Positions 58,201 through 64,000 of a stretch of 64,000 nt of DNA are shown here, one piece after another. Source of the stretch: Metaphire vulgaris (taxonomy: Eukaryota > Annelida > Clitellata > Crassiclitellata > Megascolecidae); NCBI GenBank assembly GCA_018105865.1, contig CM030848.1, positions 707,501 to 771,500 of the forward strand. Direction: 5' to 3'. The position numbers were made by a program, and so were the translations under genes. Each line of letters begins with the position of its first letter. The stretch's first letter is position 1. The notes beneath the pieces are model-generated. The model did no database searches. It saw nothing but the letters and a program-made list of their open reading frames with translations, and was not told the DNA's origin.

Positions 58201-59975
58201 TCAGCTGCACTGATGTCTCGCCTCTTCATTCGCCTGGAAAATTAAGCTGGTACCCAATGTAACTAGTTGTGTTTCCGCCTTTGTCCGCCAATCCTATCGC
58301 TGTTGCCTAATGGGATAGAGTTCGATTGTCTGCCTCCATCGTCGTTGTCCTAGTCCTGTGGATCTTCCGCCGATGAAGTCATTGTCATCCTGCTTCGCCT
58401 GTAACCCTAAGGGGGAGGAACGCGTTATACCGCCATATAATGGACAATTAGCATAGACAAATAGAAAGGAAATAACACCATGTCAAGCTGAGGAAAGTCA
58501 AGTTGTCCTTCAGCTCATGCAGCGGCTCACAAGCTCAGCATGAGGAGACTAGTGCAGCCGGTGTTATCATGGAGTGAAAAACTTTAATTAAAAAACTGAG
58601 AAGGTCTGGAGTTCATTTAATTACAGTCAATAACGGTAATGAGATGAGCGATGATAGGTCAAGTTAATCCTAACGCAGTTAAATCAAAAGAAATCAAAGA
58701 ATAATATACCGACATAAACCTCGGAAAACGACTTAAAAATTAAGAGTGAAATTTTAAACATTCGCAAGAACACTATAAGAAATTTCTCAAATTAAAAACA
58801 AATCAAACGGAACGAAATTTCAAAGCGCCTAGTCTGCGTCACTGCCTCGGATTACTTATTGTATATCGGGAAATCGCAATAACTGCACTAATTGGTCTCG
58901 CCTTGAGAGTCGACGTGTCAGTCTAACACGACTGCGTGACTTTTAGTGAATATTTGACTCCAAATGTAGCGCTTCAAAATGACTCCTGACACGTCAATGA
59001 TAAAATTAAATTGTCTTTCTCCAAAGACATCATAGCTGCAAATGTCTTGGTCCAAAATCTAAAAAATGCGTGTTCTTGACCATTTACCGGCAGTGAACCT
59101 GTGAATCTGCGATAGGCTTTTGATAAGTACGTAGAAATCAGTGTAAATCGCGATTTATGAGGTGATTAAAACTCCCAATTTCCCAATCGAGCACTCCTGA
59201 CTGCTAAGGTCTAAGGTCTAAGGTCTTACAGCTTCCTGATTTAGCGCCACGAAGTCAGTCAAGTGGAAAATCCATCAGCCGCTGAATCCTCATCCACTCA
59301 GCGCAATTTCTTCTGCCGAGGAATAGACAACAGGTGCCAGTGGCAAATGAACGCTTCGACGCTCAGCATGTCATTGATATGTCAACGACGACATTCGACG
59401 CGCGATTTCCTTTGCGACAATTACGCAGAAGTCCGAATTCGACTTCATATCTATCTTGTATTCTGTGTCTAGTAAAAACCCCGACAAGGGAAAAAAGACC
59501 GCGCAGAAGAGAGACGTTTCCCGGCAGACGATGTTTAATTATTGCGAACGAAATAATAAATTCCGAATTTAACTTTCAGTCATTTAGTACAAAATGACGC
59601 CTAAGAGTTTATTCAGAAGATACAAAGCTCGTATACATTATACGCCGGCGGATCTTTAAGCGCCAACTAATCGCCGGACATTGTCAACAGACCATCAGCT
59701 CAATAAAGATGCAATTCATTCGCTCTAAACTGTCTCGTACGAAAGAAAGACCGCCTGGTTACGTCGATACGGCGACTACAGCGGCGATGTGTCGAGCATC
59801 GAGTGACGTGTGTTCGCGTGACACACACACATGGCGTCAATGCATCGATTCATGCGACCGTTGTCTGTTTCATCGATGTGCTTACGAAGCGCATGCCGAG
59901 GAAAAAGCAGCGAGCATTGAGGAGACGGGGGTCTCACTTTGCGTTCTGTGCACCAGGTAGACAATGGGTTCGGTC

Positions 59976-60006
<31 letters not shown>

Positions 60007-62437
60007 TTGGCATTTGCAGTTGCTGGCTCAATAATATCAGAGGCTCTGCTCTCGGCCAAAGACGATTGGCTGCGAATCACGACCAATGCGTGCATATACA
60101 GTGGGGGGGGGCTATTTCTGTCCTCCGCCGGTATTATTACTATCGCTTGGCTATTTTTCTATTACAAACAATGGTTCTGTTCAAATGTCGTCCCACGCGA
60201 TACGAATAAAGGTCGGCAAAAGTCATGCGACACTTACTTAGAAGGGAAAGCAACAGGAACGACGACGACGACGACGACGACGACGACAATACATGGACAT
60301 CGCAAAATATCAATATCGTGTGGAAAGCTAATTAATTAACGCAATTTCCATTAGAGACAGAAAGACAGACTGTCCGAGTTGTCTTTCACTACAATTCGAT
60401 CTCTAGACCCAGTGTGACTAGAATGAATTCTTCCTCCGTCTCTCTCTCTCCCCCTCTCTCCCCCTCTCTCTCCCCCTCACTGACTCACTGTCTCTCTCCC
60501 TCTCTCTCTCCTCACTCTCTCTCTCTCTGTCTCAGTTGCCTCCGAGCGATTGAGTCTTTGGAACACAGTAGCGCTTCCTAAATGAGTGCCAAGTGGAATT
60601 TTTCTGGATGTAATTGTCTGGAAGTTCATGGTGGCGTTACTTTAACTTTAATCTTCTTCAAGAATCCTCCTCCTCTGATGAGCACTTCGAATCCCGATGC
60701 ACATTGAAATGAGCGTCATCGGCTGATGCGCTAGGCATTACGATAGTGGCGCTATAGAAGTTCATTGATTGATTGAAACCAGTTTCGCGCTGCTCAGAAA
60801 GCGATTGATAATTATAAGATTTTGTTTTGAAACATTTCCGATTGAATTCAGAACCACCTGTTCCCGCCAAAGAATCCAATTAAAAGTTTTTATTTTTGCA
60901 AGACGAGGAATTCAGATGTACGATCGATGAGTTTATAATTCGGTTCGAATGACAAATGGACGCATAAATTAATGAAGATCAAATTCAGCGCGTTGGTCAC
61001 AATCCACAGCAGCCAATGGGGGGATTGCATCGATAAACAACAATTAGTGAAGCCATTTCTGTCGATATTTTCGTTAAGGCTTTTTCTCTAATTCGCACAT
61101 CAACGCTTTAATAAAAGCGCTAAATGACATGCCTAAATGGCAAATGCTGATTCATCTGACATTTTGCGGATGAATATGAAGCATCATCATCGATTGGCAA
61201 CTTTGTCCTACAAAAGTGCATTAGAATTACCAACAATTTATCAAAAATAACGATTACATAAAGTTTATTTCTGAAATTAGGCCCTACATTGCATCTAGAC
61301 TTTAGCGCCTCGGTATACAGTTACTACGGTGTAACTTCGAATGCGCTATATAAATCCACGACATTTTGCTCACTTAATCAGAATAAGGTACGCGTATAAA
61401 CAGACGTCATATAAACAGGTGTTTGAAGCATCGAGTATGCACTCTATGGGATCACCTCAGACACCTTAAATACAAATTAACAAAGACACACGGATTCAAT
61501 ATCAGACCAAAGAGTAGCAATAAGAGGCGTCGAATGACGTCAGCAGCGCATGACGTCACATTCCGTTATACACATGAACAGTAAACGACGCTATTATGAT
61601 CGAAAAGAGGAAACAGGTGCTCTTTCTTTATATGTATATATATACTGTATATTATATACATTAATATACAGTAAATATACTGTATATACATATCTTCGAA
61701 TGACGCATGCGGTGATGCTGATGATGCTACAAAGACAGTTCAAGGTTCTTTTTCAATGTACTTTCTAAACTCTAAAGGTACTTTTGAGTACACCTCGTTT
61801 TCGCCAGTCGAGCAGCAGCAGCAGCAGCAGCAGCGATTATTGACAGTGAGCCTCTTTTCAGTCATATAGACTGACTGATCTCAGAAAAGACAAAGTCCCA
61901 CTCATCATCATCATCATCACTGGCCCATGTCTGTCTCTACATGTCTCTGTCTGTCTGTATCTCTCTCTCTCTCTCTCTCTCTCCTGCTTCAGTTGCTAGA
62001 GGAAGGAGAGGGGGCAGTGGGCGCTCTTCCGAAGCGGATCTCCTCCCAATGATCCGAGATTTTCTCCTGAATAATAATGCTCCCCATCATCATCATCATC
62101 GCTTACCATCGCTCTCTGCCTTGGACCGCCCAACCGCCTGCCCTGCTCAGTTGCTGCTGCTGAGGTTGCTACAGCGTCCGTAGGGAAGATGTTCTCTGGT
62201 TCCCTGGCAGTGGAGGAGGAGGAGGAGGAGGAGGAGGCATTTCGATGCGATGCCTCTGCCTGTACGGAGCGCTGCGTTCTTCTAGTGCCACTGCTCTGTG
62301 CGCTCGATCTATTACTGAAATGTTTTCGAGGCTGTTCCTCTATCCAAGATACGATTCTGATCCTAGCGTCAGTTTCTCTCACGGTGCTGCTGCTGCTGCT
62401 GCTGGCCACCGTGCGTGTGTGCGTGCGCGAGTGTACA

Positions 62438-62468
<31 letters not shown>

Positions 62469-63351
62469 GTGCAGAAGTGTGCCAGAATCTTTGGTTGGGG
62501 TGAGAGGGTGGCGTCAGTGTTTGTACGCCGTGTGATGCATAGGCTATCTCTACTTTGGCCATTTAGTTTTTGTTCGTTGGAGTTCGATTAGTGGGCGCCG
62601 TTTCTTTGTGCGTAGAATTTTTTCTGGAATTGAAAATGCGAAACGTTTTTGACTGCGGTGAAGTTTGTCCATTTTCGAGACAACCTTTTTTGATATTATT
62701 GGTAAGAAGTGTTGTGCGTTGTCTGTTGCTGATTTCAGAACAACTGCACTCACTGCATAGAGATAGGAATGGTGGTTAATATGAGAGATGTTTGATTTTT
62801 CTCTTGTAGTTGTTTCATACGAAGCAGCTGATTGTACGCATCGTCCTTTCTTCGAGCGTTAATAACAGAGGAAGAAGCACTTCCGTCTAAAATTGCAGAA
62901 GTAAAGTGAAATGACCGCTCTCTGCGATCGTCGAAAGAATGGTGAGCAACTCAACTGGAGTTCTTCCCAATTGAAATTCTCTTCCTTAAGACATCCGCGT
63001 GGTCATGAAACAGACGCGAACTGATGAAATAAGAAAGAGTAAAATGCGAATGAAATTTTAAAGAGCAGATATACAAAGAGCAAAATGAAATCTCAAATCG
63101 TACTAAAGTTGAGGTGAAAGAGGTTACAGTACTAAGAGATTGGTCAGTTAAGTGACCCATCAATTACTGATGACCATTAACCCATTGACCCAGATCTGAT
63201 CTGTGTGCTTTGCCCATTGGCAGTGTGGCCGATATGGTCTCCGTAGTTATTAGTTAGGAGCACGGCTAATCAGGCGATGGGCTTTTTGTCTGTTTGTCTA
63301 CCTCCTTTGAGGGAGAACACGAGAGATCAGAAGAGAAATGGCGATCGATGT
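58201..63351. other. no host gene seen
   Basis: The stretch is AT-rich at first. It then has (GAC)n at 59979-60005 and 60261-60288, CT-rich DNA at 60440-60535, (CAG)n at 61812-61834, (TC)n at 61958-61983 and (TC)n at 62434-62468. GC-rich sequence at 61990-62420 could be a promoter or first exon, but the frames there are low complexity. Confidence 0.4.
60714..60775 (+). mobile_element. LINE 3'-tail relic
   Basis: CGTCATCGGCTGATGCGC through GCGCTATAGAAGTTC and ATTGATTGATTG matches the tail of the L2/CR1-like copy at 15301-15700. Confidence 0.6.
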
Positions 63352-64000
63352 AGAAGAAGAAGAAGAAGAAGAAGAAGGAGGAGGAGGAGGAGGAGGAGGA
63401 GAAGAAGAAGAAGAAGAAGAAGAAGAAGAAGAAGAAGAAGAAGAAAAAAAGAAGAAGGAAGAAGAAGAAGAAGAAGAAGAAGAAGAAGAAGAAGAAGAAG
63501 AAGAAGAAGAAGAAGAAAAAGAAGAAGAAGGAGGAGAAGAAGAAGAAGAAGAAGAAGGAGGAGGAGGAAAAAGAAGAAGAAGAAGAAGAAGAAGAAGAAG
63601 AAGAAGAAGAAGAAGAAGAAGAAAAAAAGAAGGAGGAGAAGAAGAAGAAGAAGAAGAAGGAGGAGGAGGAGAAGAAGAAGAAGAAGAAGAAGAAGAAGAA
63701 GAAGAAGAAGAAGAAGAAGAAGAAGAAGAAGAAGAAGAAGAAGAAGAAGAAGAAGAAGAAGAAGAAGAAGAAGAAGAAGAAGAAGGAGGAGAAGAAGAAG
63801 GATAAGGAGGAGGAGAAGAAGAAGAAGAAGAAGAAGAAGAAGAAGAAGAAGAAGAAGAAGAAGAAGAAGAAGAAGAAGAAGAAGAAGAAAAAAAAGAAGA
63901 AGAAGAAGAAGAAGAAGAAGAAGAAGGAGGAGAAGAAGAAGAAGAAGGAGAAGAAGAAGAAGAAGAAGAAGAAGAAGAAGAAGAAGCAGAAGAAGAAGAA
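63352..64000. repeat. (GAA)n/(GGA)n purine tract, running off the right edge
   Basis: Only A and G occur from 63352 to 63802. A single T (63803) and a single C (63987) interrupt the rest. GGA blocks alternate with long GAA runs. The long Glu-rich frame is an artefact. Confidence 0.98.

Noticed and set aside
59803..60339. 178-residue frame with poly-Asp and poly-Thr
   Set aside because: Carried by two GAC/ACG repeats; the rest shows no family resemblance or splice support.
61996..62562. 188-residue - strand frame and overlapping + frames
   Set aside because: Made of translated GA, GAG, CAT and CAG repeats; no conserved motif.
63338..63805. Glu-rich protein
   Set aside because: Translation of a GAA/GGA satellite.

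Overview
The window is intron-rich, repeat-laden animal nuclear DNA. It carries three protein families typical of metazoans: a Shaker-type (Kv1) potassium channel, a homeodomain-interacting protein kinase (HIPK) and a Golgi beta-1,4-galactosyltransferase (B4GALT). Coding exons are GC-rich islands in AT-rich DNA. Introns follow GT-AG rules. Interspersed repeats include L2/CR1-like, Jockey/CR1-like and RTE-like LINEs, a tRNA-derived SINE, many hAT-like elements and abundant microsatellites. This suggests an invertebrate, probably marine, but I cannot name the phylum from sequence alone. There is no operon structure, CRISPR array or prokaryotic feature.

Layout. The Kv1 gene runs on the + strand from the left edge to 4329. 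Its T1 domain is split by an intron that contains hAT-like MITEs. From 4441 to 7098 there is a cluster of hAT-like elements, some nested. From 7099 to 13277 I see no gene; this may be a long HIPK 3' UTR. HIPK occupies 32584 to 13278 on the - strand in 12 coding exons that join in phase to about 1132 residues. A CpG-rich block at 34.2-34.6 kb is the likely HIPK promoter region. B4GALT occupies 52341 to 37707 on the - strand in six exons that join in phase to 492 residues. Several of its exons are too short to stand out as ORFs and were found by translating between splice sites. Introns 1 and 2 of B4GALT hold a 2.2-kb hAT remnant, nested MITEs and a broken LINE. From 52.3 kb to the right edge I find no host gene, only LINE and hAT remnants, a 176-bp tetranucleotide array and a purine-only tract of more than 450 bases.

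The three host genes are functionally unrelated: membrane excitability, nuclear signalling and Golgi glycosylation. Kv1 and HIPK are tail to tail, and the 3' end of B4GALT faces the 5' end of HIPK.

The most notable non-genic signal is hAT activity. Ten insertions are bounded by 8-bp direct repeats (five perfect, five 7/8), including one element inserted inside another. A shared internal motif around GACAAGCAAAAAAGGTC recurs in elements whose terminal repeats differ.
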